Origin: Microbacterium keratanolyticum
Lineage (GTDB): Bacteria > Actinomycetota > Actinomycetes > Actinomycetales > Microbacteriaceae
Reading direction: 5' to 3'
DNA length: 64,000 nucleotides
Assembly (NCBI RefSeq): GCF_016907255.1
Contig: NZ_JAFBBQ010000001.1
Span: 1 to 64,000 of the forward strand
Position 1 is the first letter of the stretch; each line of letters begins with the position of its first letter. This document shows positions 37,589 through 45,612 of this stretch, in pieces. Both the position numbers and the translations under genes were made by a program. The notes below the pieces were generated by a model. That model was not told where the DNA came from. It worked only from the letters and a program-made list of their open reading frames with translations, and did not search any database.

Positions 37589-38495
37589 GCTGCCCTCCCT
37601 CCGCCACGGGAACCATGACGCGAAGGGCGCTCGGGCGCTGCGTGATCCGGCAGGACACCGCCCCCACGCGCTCGCCGTCGGCATAGACCACGAGGTCCGG
37701 CGCCGAAACCTCGACTTCATGCACCTGTCGATGCACGACCTCGGGACGCCTCAGATGATTGCCCGTCAGCAAGAGCGGGAACAGGCGAATGAGGCGCAGT
37801 CGCCCGAGAGGCGCGACGTGCACAGCATCCAGCCAGCCGTCATCGGGGCGCGCCCCGGCGCAGACCGGCATGCCCCCGCCATAGCTGGCGGTGTTGCCGA
37901 CGGCAACGAGAGTGCCGGGCATTTCAACGCCTTCCGAGCCGTCGAACGAGATGCGAAATGCCGTCGGTCGCAGGCGTGCCACCTCGATCAACAGCGCGAG
38001 GTAGTAGCGCAGCGCGCCCTTCGGCCAACGCAGGCGGTTTGTGCGGTCACTCACCTTCGCATCGAATCCGAGGGCGGCGACCGTCAGGAACAGCGTGGAA
38101 CGTCCGCCGCTGTGAACCTCACCGATGTCCATGGGTCGGGCGACGCCGTGCAGCGCGAGCTCCACCGCGGCCGCAGGATCGTCACGAGGCAGTCCGAGCG
38201 CGCGCGCCAGGTCGTTGCCGGTGCCCGCGGGGACGAGCACGAGCGGAACGTCAGACGCGCAGAGCACGTCAAGCGCTCCGGTCACGGTGCCGTCCCCGCC
38301 GACGATGACAAGAGCCGCCGGATGCTCCGCCAGCGCTTCGGATGTCAGACGATGCGTGTCATCGGCGGAAGAGCCCTCGTAGGCGCGCACCTCCGCCCCG
38401 AGCGCGCGCAGATGCGCCAGAGCGACCTCGGCCGCCGTGCCGCCGCGACCGCGACCGGCGTAAGGATTGGAGACCACCGCGATGTGGCCGGACAT
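37581..38495 (-). CDS. diacylglycerol kinase family lipid kinase
   Basis: 304 aa DAGK catalytic domain protein. VVSNPYAGRGRGG at the N-terminus, the ATP-binding VIVGGDGTVTGALDVL, LVLVPAGTGNDLARALGL, and the C-terminal PDDGWLDAVHVAP and VVYADGERVG are all present, so it should be active. It phosphorylates diacylglycerol or a related lipid. The nearest model is Rv2252 of M. tuberculosis, linked to phosphatidylinositol mannoside synthesis. It starts one base after the stop of the ADPS-like gene. Confidence 0.93.
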   Translation of the reverse strand: MSGHIAVVSNPYAGRGRGGTAAEVALAHLRALGAEVRAYEGSSADDTHRLTSEALAEHPAALVIVGGDGTVTGALDVLCASDVPLVLVPAGTGNDLARALGLPRDDPAAAVELALHGVARPMDIGEVHSGGRSTLFLTVAALGFDAKVSDRTNRLRWPKGALRYYLALLIEVARLRPTAFRISFDGSEGVEMPGTLVAVGNTASYGGGMPVCAGARPDDGWLDAVHVAPLGRLRLIRLFPLLLTGNHLRRPEVVHRQVHEVEVSAPDLVVYADGERVGAVSCRITQRPSALRVMVPVAEGGQHD

Positions 38496-38496
38496 A

Positions 38497-40137
38497 TCAG
38501 GAGCCTCTCGTGCTCGCGTACGGGTCCGCGATGACCGCGCCCGGGTTGAGGATACCGGTCGGATCAAGCTCACGCTTCACCGCGGCGATGATCCGCACGC
38601 CCGTCTCGCCGATCTCCTCGGCCAGCCACGGCGCGTGGTCGCGGCCCACCGCATGATGATGACTGATCGTGCCGTCTGCGGCGATGATCGCGTCGTTGAC
38701 GCGGCTCTTCACGCCCTCCCAGATGGCGAGCTGGTCGCCGCGGACACCCGCGAGAATCGTGAAGTACAGCGACGCCCCCGTCGGATACACGTGCGAGACA
38801 TGGCACATGATGAAGCTCTTCGCACCTGCGTCCGCGAAGCCTTCTTTGAGCGCGCTGGTCACGGCGTCCCGCAGCGCGTGCAGGTTCGACCACGTCGTCG
38901 CGGTCTCCAGGGTCTCGCAGAAGACGCCGGCGTCAAGCAGCGAGTCGCGCAGATACGGACCGTCGAAGCGCCCCTCCAGCCACTCTTCTGCCGCGCTCTC
39001 ACCCGTGCTGGTGCCCCCTGCCTCCCTCAGCAGAGCGGAGACCCGCGCACGGCGTTCCTCGATGTTCGCGCCCTCGTAGACCGTGATCGCGCTGGCCCCC
39101 TTCGCCATCGCCTTGCCGATCTTTCCGATCTGGGCGAGGCTCACACTCGTCTCCGCCTCATCCGAGAGACGAAGCACGGTCGCGCCGCCGCCTTGCTGGG
39201 TGACGAGGCGCAGCCCCTCCGCGCCGGCTTCGAAGCTCGGAAACGTCCAGGATTCGAACAGACGCTGCTCCGGAAGCGGATGAACTCGGAGGCGCACCTC
39301 GGTGATGACGCCGAAGATCCCCTCGGAGCCGAGGAACAGCCGCATAAGATCAGGACCCGCTGCTGTTCCTGGGGAACGACCCAGCTCGATCTCCCCCGTC
39401 GGCGTGACCACGCGAAGCCCCACGACCATGGTCTCGAAGCGCCCGAAGCCCGCGGAATTCTGCCCCGAGGAGCGCGCAGCCGCAAACCCGCCGATGGTGG
39501 CGTAGCGGAAGCTCTGCGGGTAGTGGCCCAGTTCAAAGCCGTGCTCGGCCAGCAGACGCTCCGCCTCGGGGCCGGTAGTCCCGGCTCGCAGCACCGCCTC
39601 GCCGGCGACCGGGTCGATGCGCACGAGCCCGCTGAGACGCGTGAGATCAAGGCTGAGGACAGCCCGGTGGGTTCCTCGCTCCGGATCGAGGGCGCCCACG
39701 ACACTCGTGCCCCCGGAGAAAGGGATGACGGCGAGGTCGAGATCAACGGCCATGGCGAGACAGGCAGCGACCTCGTCGTGCGTGGTGGGCAGGAGCACCG
39801 CATCCGGCGCTTCCTGCTCTTGGCGTCGTCGACGCAGCAGATCCGGCGTCGATCGGCCGCCCGCGTGACGAAGACGGCTCTCCGCATCGGTACGTACGCG
39901 ATCGGCGCTGAGAGCGCCACGGAATGCCACCAGATCAGCGTCAGTGAGGGCAGAATCCGCGATGCGCACGTCGGCGAGTTCCACCGGCGCGGGGGGCTTG
40001 GGCACCCGTCCGAGCAGCACAGGCAGAAGCGCGCGAACCGCGAAGGGAAGCTCCTTCGCCTTGGCGGGATCGCCCCAGCCGTTCCACCGCATCGGGGTGA
40101 CACCGTCTCGCTGCGTTGCGGGATGCACATCGTTCAT
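38497..40137 (-). CDS. FAD-linked oxidase, alkyl-dihydroxyacetonephosphate synthase-like
   Basis: 546 aa. N-terminal MRWNGWGDPAKAKELP is typical of ADPS; the FAD (PCMH) domain has VIPFSGGTSVVGAL and FRYATIGGFAAARSSGQNS; the C-terminal cap carries TISHHHAVGRDHAPWL, the His triad conserved in ADPS. In eukaryotes ADPS makes the ether bond of ether lipids; bacterial relatives such as Rv2251 are not characterised. The first ATG is 20 bases from the divergent tetR start; an internal ATG (40092) is an alternative. Confidence 0.9.
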   Translation of the reverse strand: MNDVHPATQRDGVTPMRWNGWGDPAKAKELPFAVRALLPVLLGRVPKPPAPVELADVRIADSALTDADLVAFRGALSADRVRTDAESRLRHAGGRSTPDLLRRRRQEQEAPDAVLLPTTHDEVAACLAMAVDLDLAVIPFSGGTSVVGALDPERGTHRAVLSLDLTRLSGLVRIDPVAGEAVLRAGTTGPEAERLLAEHGFELGHYPQSFRYATIGGFAAARSSGQNSAGFGRFETMVVGLRVVTPTGEIELGRSPGTAAGPDLMRLFLGSEGIFGVITEVRLRVHPLPEQRLFESWTFPSFEAGAEGLRLVTQQGGGATVLRLSDEAETSVSLAQIGKIGKAMAKGASAITVYEGANIEERRARVSALLREAGGTSTGESAAEEWLEGRFDGPYLRDSLLDAGVFCETLETATTWSNLHALRDAVTSALKEGFADAGAKSFIMCHVSHVYPTGASLYFTILAGVRGDQLAIWEGVKSRVNDAIIAADGTISHHHAVGRDHAPWLAEEIGETGVRIIAAVKRELDPTGILNPGAVIADPYASTRGS

Positions 40138-40139
40138 GC

Positions 40140-40152
40140 GTTACAGTGTGAC
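40140..40152. promoter_or_regulatory. candidate TetR-family operator between divergent genes
   Basis: GTTACAGTGTGAC is a near-perfect 13-bp palindrome (GTTACA against GTCACA around a central base). It sits in the 20-base gap between the tetR and ADPS-like start codons, the expected place for autoregulation. Confidence 0.35.
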
Positions 40153-40157
40153 ACATC

Positions 40158-40757
40158 ATGGAAAACCGTCACGCATCCTCGTCGGGAACGGAAACCGACT
40201 GGGACGCCACCGAGCATCGCATTCTCGATGCGGCAGCGCAGCTGATCCGCACCCGCGGCGTGAACGCCGTGACAATCGCCGATATCGCGCGCGGCGCGGA
40301 GGTCAGCCGCCCCACGATCTACCGTCGCTGGCCCGGCGCAGACGAGATCACTCGCGCCGTGCTGTTGCGCGCGGCCCTGCGCATCCTCGAACAGTTCGAT
40401 GCGCTCGCCACGACACGTGCGGCGATCGTCGATGACGTGCTGCGCTTCTCCGAGCTCTTCCGCGCCGACGAGCTCTACGGCGCGCTCCTCGAATCGCACC
40501 CGGAGGTCTTCACCCGCTACACCCTCCACCGCATCGGTGCGAGCCAGCGAGCGATCCTTCGGTGGCTCTCGGATGCGATTGCGCAGGCGCAGCGGAACGG
40601 CAGTGTCCGCGCCGGAGCTCCGGACCAGATTGCCGTCATGCTGCTGCTCATCGCGCAGTCGGCGATCCTGTCGCACAACACCGTGGCTTCCCTCATCGAC
40701 GAGGCGAACTGGAGAACAGAACTATGGCACGCCCTCGACGGACATCTGCGCCCCTGA
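40158..40757 (+). CDS. TetR family transcriptional regulator
   Basis: 199 aa. The helix-turn-helix is in EHRILDAAAQLIRTRG and VTIADIARGAEVSRPTIYRRW; the C-terminal ligand domain follows (ILEQFDALATTRAAIVDDVL). It ends 34 bases inside glpD, so the two are translated together, and it is divergent from the ADPS-DAGK-GMC genes, which it most likely controls. The matching regulator in M. tuberculosis is Rv2250c, in the same arrangement. Ligand unknown. Confidence 0.9.
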   Translation: MENRHASSSGTETDWDATEHRILDAAAQLIRTRGVNAVTIADIARGAEVSRPTIYRRWPGADEITRAVLLRAALRILEQFDALATTRAAIVDDVLRFSELFRADELYGALLESHPEVFTRYTLHRIGASQRAILRWLSDAIAQAQRNGSVRAGAPDQIAVMLLLIAQSAILSHNTVASLIDEANWRTELWHALDGHLRP

Positions 40758-42331
40758 GCACCGCTTCCCACTCGGCTGCGCTCAATGCCGCACGGCGCAC
40801 GCGCGAACTCGACGAGCTCGGCACCTCGGCGCATCCGCTCGATGTGCTCGTGATCGGAGGTGGCGTGACGGGGGCAGGCGTCGCCCTCGACGCCGCCTCC
40901 CGCGGACTGCGCGTCGCGCTCGTCGAAGCGCATGATCTCGCCTTCGGCACGAGTCGGTGGAGCTCCAAGCTCGTCCACGGGGGGCTGCGTTACCTGGCCA
41001 CCGGTGACATCGCGACCGCTCGAGAAAGCGCGCGCGAACGACACCTGCTGCTCACGACGATCGCCCCACACCTGATCCGATCTCTCCCCCAGGTGCTGCC
41101 GTTCACGCCTGCGGTAAGCGGACGTCAGCGCTTCTTCGGCACCCTCGGCATGGGCCTCGGCGATGGACTGCGGATGCTGGCGGGCACCCGCGCCGCGACC
41201 TTGGCCCCGCCTCGCCTGATCAGCGCGCAGCGTGCGTATGAACTCGCACCGGCCCTCAACGCGGACGGCCTGCGCGGCGGTGTCGTCTCTCATGACGGAC
41301 AGCTCGTGGACGATGCGCGGCTCGTGGTCGTGATCGCGCGCACGGCCGCCGCCTTCGGAGCACGCATTCTCACGCGGGTGCGCGCGACCCACATCGCCGG
41401 CGACGGCGCGACCGTCGAAGACACCCTCACCGGCGAGACGCTGCAGCTTCGCGCACGGTCTGTCATCAATGCAACCGGGGTCTGGGCCGGAACACTCGAC
41501 GATGGCATTCGCGTCCGGCCCAGCCGCGGCACCCACATCGTGCTCGACGCCGCGCGCCTGGGCTCCCCTTCCTCCGCACTCATGGTCCCGCATCCCGGAT
41601 CCATCAGTCGCTTCGTCTTCGCGCTGCCACAGCAGCTCGGACGGGTGATCGTCGGGCTCACCGACGAGGATGCGCCAGGCCCCGTCCCCGATGTCGCGCT
41701 ACCCACCGAGGCGGAGATCGACTTCCTCCTCACCACACTCTCATCCGTGCTCGAGTCCCCCCTCGACCGCACTGATGTGCGCGGCACCTTCGCCGGGCTC
41801 CGACCTCTCGTAGAGACCACGGAGTCTGCGGCATCCGGCTCCAGCGCCGATGTGTCTCGCCGCCACCTCACCCGCGTGGGCGACGACGGCGTCATCGCGA
41901 TCCTCGGCGGGAAGCTCACGACGTATCGGGCCATGGCCCAGGACGCCATCGATCGCGCGTGCGCTGAGTACGACCTTCCGGCGCAGCCGTGCGTGACGCC
42001 GCGACTCCCCCTCGTCGGTGCCCCAGGCTCGCCGATCAGGGTGAGCCAGAGCACAGCGACAGCCCTCCCTCCCTCCCTCGTCGCGCGCTTCGGAACCGAG
42101 GCCGCGGCGGTGTTCGCCACCGCGTCGTGCGCACGTCCGACGGACGCGATTGTCGACGGCCTCGACATCACTCGAGCGGAGATCGACTTCGCGGTGAGCC
42201 ACGAGGGTGCGCTCGATGCCGGTGATGTGCTCGACCGACGAACTCGCATCGGTCTCGTCCGGGATGACCGGGGGCGTGCCGAAGACACGGTGTCCTCGCT
42301 CGTGGACGAGGCGCTAGCGAAGTGGGGCTGA
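40724..42331 (+). CDS. glpD: glycerol-3-phosphate dehydrogenase
   Basis: 535 aa FAD-dependent enzyme that oxidises glycerol 3-phosphate to dihydroxyacetone phosphate at the membrane. VLVIGGGVTGAGVALDAASR binds FAD; FGTSRWSSKLVHGGLRYLA is the family signature; GTFAGLRPLV and IAILGGKLTTYRAMAQDA lie in the C-terminal half. The ATG has GGAGA eight bases ahead and lies inside the end of tetR. Its product DHAP is the natural precursor of the ADPS reaction, which links the two arms of the divergon. Confidence 0.94.
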   Translation: MARPRRTSAPLSTASHSAALNAARRTRELDELGTSAHPLDVLVIGGGVTGAGVALDAASRGLRVALVEAHDLAFGTSRWSSKLVHGGLRYLATGDIATARESARERHLLLTTIAPHLIRSLPQVLPFTPAVSGRQRFFGTLGMGLGDGLRMLAGTRAATLAPPRLISAQRAYELAPALNADGLRGGVVSHDGQLVDDARLVVVIARTAAAFGARILTRVRATHIAGDGATVEDTLTGETLQLRARSVINATGVWAGTLDDGIRVRPSRGTHIVLDAARLGSPSSALMVPHPGSISRFVFALPQQLGRVIVGLTDEDAPGPVPDVALPTEAEIDFLLTTLSSVLESPLDRTDVRGTFAGLRPLVETTESAASGSSADVSRRHLTRVGDDGVIAILGGKLTTYRAMAQDAIDRACAEYDLPAQPCVTPRLPLVGAPGSPIRVSQSTATALPPSLVARFGTEAAAVFATASCARPTDAIVDGLDITRAEIDFAVSHEGALDAGDVLDRRTRIGLVRDDRGRAEDTVSSLVDEALAKWG

Positions 42332-42347
42332 GCGGACGCTCGTCCCG

Positions 42348-42920
42348 TCAACGAGCGCGGTGAATGCTCCAGCGGACGTGCTGCTCGGCGTCGTGATCAC
42401 GCGCCGCAGCGATCATCGTCTCCACAGCCACCGAGTTCTTCGAGGTGGCGCGCAGCGCCCGCGCGGAACCGCTCGCACTGATCAGATGCCGCAGCGCGCC
42501 CCGTAGGCCGCGAAACGCCTCCGCCGCGACCATCGCCTCTGGCGAGGTATGGTCGATCCCCCGAGCGATGAGCGCCTCGATGATGGCACCGGCCGCGAGC
42601 GAATCCTCGAGCGCGAAGCGGGGACCCGCGTCGTCGCTGTCACCAACCGCGATGAGTGACACACTCGTGCGGCGATCGCGCCGCACCTGTTCCTGCAGAA
42701 TGGCCTCCGCCACCGCGCTCGCATTTCGGAGCGAGCCTTCGCACACGAGAGCGGAACTCTCCTCGGCGAGGGCCCGCAGGGCCGCAGCATCCGCATCTGC
42801 CTGCACCTCAAGAACATCCACCAGCACGACGATGTCCGCCGATGCCAGACGACGAAAACCCGCACTGCCCCAGTCGAAGCGAACCTGATAGGTCGATTGA
42901 TCCATGGGGCTGCTGTTCAC
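42348..42920 (-). CDS. 2-phosphosulfolactate phosphatase (ComB)-like protein
   Basis: 190 aa. YQVRFDWGSAGFRRL, VVLVDVLEVQ and LICEGSLRNASAVAE-like segments (here ALVCEGSLRNASAVAEAI) resemble the ComB family, with VSLIAVGDSDDAGPRFALEDS and AAGAIIEAL in the core. ComB acts in coenzyme M synthesis in archaea; actinobacterial relatives have no known substrate, so the name is by family only. GTG at 42920 lies 6 bases after TAGACT (leaderless pattern); an in-frame ATG at 42905 is the alternative. Confidence 0.75.
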   Translation of the reverse strand: MNSSPMDQSTYQVRFDWGSAGFRRLASADIVVLVDVLEVQADADAAALRALAEESSALVCEGSLRNASAVAEAILQEQVRRDRRTSVSLIAVGDSDDAGPRFALEDSLAAGAIIEALIARGIDHTSPEAMVAAEAFRGLRGALRHLISASGSARALRATSKNSVAVETMIAAARDHDAEQHVRWSIHRAR

Positions 42921-42926
42921 CCCACG

Positions 42927-42932
42927 AGTCTA
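42927..42932 (-). promoter_or_regulatory. -10 hexamer of the comB-like gene (leaderless)
   Basis: TAGACT, then CGTGGG, then the GTG start at 42920. Confidence 0.4.
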
Positions 42933-42951
42933 TGCACCTCTGCGCATGCGA

Positions 42952-42957
42952 TAGCGT
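42952..42957 (+). promoter_or_regulatory. -10 hexamer of the membrane-protein gene (leaderless)
   Basis: TAGCGT, then GAGCCC, then the ATG at 42964. Only 43 bases separate this start from the divergent comB-like start, so the two promoters overlap. Confidence 0.45.
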
Positions 42958-42963
42958 GAGCCC

Positions 42964-43482
42964 ATGAGTCTGCGGACCGAGAGCCCGACCGGCATCCGCA
43001 CCGAGCAACGGCCGATGGCGTTCAGTCGGCGCGAGTTCTGGCGCGGAGTCCGCGCGGCATGGGGCAGCGCGATGATTCTGCTCACCGGGGCGCTGGTATA
43101 CGCAGGGGTCGTGAGTTCCGGGCCGCCATGGGGGCCACCGCACTCTATGATCATCATCTCGCTGCTGTACGGCCTCCCCCTCGGCGCCTTCGCGATCACC
43201 GTCGCGTCGCTGGCGGGAGCGCCGCTGGCCTGGCTGATCGGTGCCTTCCTCGCACGCGTGCGGCGAGTCTGGATCCACCTCACGGTCTTCGCCGTCTACG
43301 GCGCACTGTGGACGGTTGCGCTGTCGGTCGCGTATCTCGCCTTCTTCGGCACGCCGATCAGCACCGCTCTGACATCGCCGTACCTTGCGGTGATCGCGGT
43401 GGGCTCAGCCCTCGTCGTCGCAGCCGGTTGGGGGTGGACCGTGCGTCAGTCGCGGCGGGAAGCGGAGTTCGCGCCGCGCTAG
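42964..43482 (+). CDS. four-helix membrane protein of unknown function
   Basis: 172 aa. After a charged N-terminus (about 30 residues) there are four hydrophobic helices: SAMILLTGALVYAGVVSSG, MIIISLLYGLPLGAFAITV, LTVFAVYGALWTVALSVAY and YLAVIAVGSALVVAAGWGW, then a short basic tail. No known domain is recognised. It is convergent with dxs, 13 bases away. Confidence 0.7.
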   Translation: MSLRTESPTGIRTEQRPMAFSRREFWRGVRAAWGSAMILLTGALVYAGVVSSGPPWGPPHSMIIISLLYGLPLGAFAITVASLAGAPLAWLIGAFLARVRRVWIHLTVFAVYGALWTVALSVAYLAFFGTPISTALTSPYLAVIAVGSALVVAAGWGWTVRQSRREAEFAPR

Positions 43483-43495
43483 CGCTACCGTCGCC

Positions 43496-45436
43496 TCAGT
43501 GACGTTCGTGCAGCGGCAGGTCGATGGCACCCGTCTCGCCCGCGGGGCGTGCGATGGGGATGCGCGTCCCGAGCACCTGGGCGACGACGTCATGCGCGAT
43601 CTTCGACGCAGTGAGTCCCGCGTCCTCCAAGATCTCCTCGCGGCTCGCGTGGTCGATGTAGGCATCGGGAAGACCCAGCTCGTCCACGGCCGTGTCAACG
43701 CCTGCCTCACGCAGCACCTGACGCACTCGGGTGCCGATGCCTCCCACCCGGATGCCGTCCTCCAGCGTGATCACGAGGCGATGACGCGCAGCCAATTCCA
43801 CAACGGACGGCTGCACCGGAATCACCCAGCGCGGGTCGATGACTGTTGCGCCGATGCCCTGCGCTCGCAGTCGCGCAGCAACATCCAGCGCGAGGCTCGC
43901 GAACGGGCCGATGCCGACCAGCAGAACGTCTTCGCCCTCGCCGCGCGACAGCACGTCGACACCGTCACCCAGCCGTTCGATGGCGGGGATCTCGGCGCTC
44001 ACCGCCCCCTTCGGGAACCGGATCACGGTCGGCGCATCGTCCACCGCGACGGCCTCGTCGAGTGTCTCCGCGAGCCGGGCTGCATCACGCGGCGCGGCGA
44101 TGCGGATGCTCGGCACGATCTGCAGCATCGAGAGATCCCAGATGCCGTGATGACTCGGGCCATCCGGGCCTGTCACGCCTGCCCGGTCGAGCACGAAGGT
44201 CACACCGGCCCTGTGCAGGCCGACGTCCATCAGAACCTGATCGAACGAGCGACCCATGAACGTCGCGTACATGGCGACGACGGGGTGCAGGCCGCCGTAG
44301 GCGAGACCCGCAGCGGATGCCACGGCATGCTGCTCGGCGATGCCGACGTCGTAGACACGATCCGGGAACCGCTCCGCGAACGGCGCCAGCCCGGTGGGAC
44401 GCAGCATCGCAGCGGTCATCGCGATGACCTTCGGGTCACGTGCCCCCACATCCACGAGCGCATCGGCGAAGACGTCGGTCCAACCTCGCGTATCAGAGGA
44501 CAGCGCACCGCCGGTCTTCGGGTCGATTCGTCCCACCGCGTGGAACTGGTCTGCCTCATCGTCGAGCGCCGGCTGGTAGCCGCGCCCCTTCTCGGTGATG
44601 ACGTGGACGATCACGGGTGCCCCGTACGACTTCGCGAGAGCGAGGGTCTCCAGCAGCGCAGGAAGGTCATGGCCGTCGACGGGGCCGAGGTACTTGATGT
44701 CGAGGTTCGAGTACAACGCCGCGTTGTTCGTGAAGCGCGACAGGAACCCGTGGGTGCCGCCGCGCACCCCGCGGAAGACAGCACGCCCGAAGGGACCGAA
44801 CGCCCGGAAGAGACGGTCGGACTTCCGGTGCAGGTCTTTGTAGGCACCGGCGGTCCGCACCCGGTTCAGATAGCGGGACATCCCACCGATCGTCGGGGCG
44901 TAGGAGCGCCCGTTGTCATTGACGACGATCACGAGGTTGCGGTCGTTGTCGTCGGTGATGTTGTTGAGCGCTTCCCAGGTCATCCCCCCGGTGAGCGCGC
45001 CGTCACCCACGACGGCGACGACGTGTCGATCTGCGCGGCCGGTCGCCGTGAACGCGCGAGAGATGCCATCCGCCCAGCTCAGCGAGCTTGAGGCGTGGGA
45101 GGACTCCACGACATCGTGGGCGCTCTCGGAGCGCTGCGGGTAGCCGGCGAGGCCGCCCCGCGAACGCAGCGCCGAGAAGTCCTGTCGACCGGTCAGGATC
45201 TTGTGCACGTACGACTGGTGTCCGGTGTCGAAGATGATCGGATCGTCCGGCGACGAGAACGTACGATGCAGGGCGATGGTGAGCTCGACCACACCCAGAT
45301 TCGGGCCGAGGTGCCCTCCCGTGCGTGCGACGTTCTCGACGAGGAATCCGCGGATCTCCTCTGCGAGCTGCGTCAGTTGCTGTGGAGTCAGACGGTCGAG
45401 ATCTCGCGGTCCGGTGATGCTCGGCAGAATCGGCAT
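43496..45436 (-). CDS. dxs: 1-deoxy-D-xylulose-5-phosphate synthase
   Basis: 646 aa thiamine diphosphate enzyme, first step of the non-mevalonate isoprenoid pathway (pyruvate plus glyceraldehyde 3-phosphate). The N-terminal domain has TGGHLGPNLGVVELTIALH and VVGDGALTGGMTWEALNN (ThDP/metal binding); the pyrimidine domain has YDVGIAEQHAVASAAGLA; the C-terminal domain follows. ATG with GAGGAG. The order dxs-acnA is common in actinobacteria. The acnA terminator lies upstream, so dxs has its own promoter in 45437-45560. Confidence 0.97.
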   Translation of the reverse strand: MPILPSITGPRDLDRLTPQQLTQLAEEIRGFLVENVARTGGHLGPNLGVVELTIALHRTFSSPDDPIIFDTGHQSYVHKILTGRQDFSALRSRGGLAGYPQRSESAHDVVESSHASSSLSWADGISRAFTATGRADRHVVAVVGDGALTGGMTWEALNNITDDNDRNLVIVVNDNGRSYAPTIGGMSRYLNRVRTAGAYKDLHRKSDRLFRAFGPFGRAVFRGVRGGTHGFLSRFTNNAALYSNLDIKYLGPVDGHDLPALLETLALAKSYGAPVIVHVITEKGRGYQPALDDEADQFHAVGRIDPKTGGALSSDTRGWTDVFADALVDVGARDPKVIAMTAAMLRPTGLAPFAERFPDRVYDVGIAEQHAVASAAGLAYGGLHPVVAMYATFMGRSFDQVLMDVGLHRAGVTFVLDRAGVTGPDGPSHHGIWDLSMLQIVPSIRIAAPRDAARLAETLDEAVAVDDAPTVIRFPKGAVSAEIPAIERLGDGVDVLSRGEGEDVLLVGIGPFASLALDVAARLRAQGIGATVIDPRWVIPVQPSVVELAARHRLVITLEDGIRVGGIGTRVRQVLREAGVDTAVDELGLPDAYIDHASREEILEDAGLTASKIAHDVVAQVLGTRIPIARPAGETGAIDLPLHERH

Positions 45437-45560
45437 CGACGCTCCTCTTCGACTCGGCGATCGCGTCACGCGGCTGCGTGATCGAACCTGAAGTCTACCG
45501 CGCAGAGCCGAGAGCTCACCGAGTTCGGCCCGCGTGGCACGCACCGGCATACGACGCCGG

Positions 45561-45590
45561 AAGGCCCGGATGCCGAAGCATCCGGGCCTT
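45561..45590 (-). terminator. terminator of acnA
   Basis: A perfect 13-bp stem (AAGGCCCGGATGC and complement) closed on the minus strand by a TTCG (UUCG) tetraloop, 22 bases after the acnA stop. Confidence 0.75.
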
Positions 45591-45612
45591 CCTCATGCGT
45601 GTTGTACGCGAC

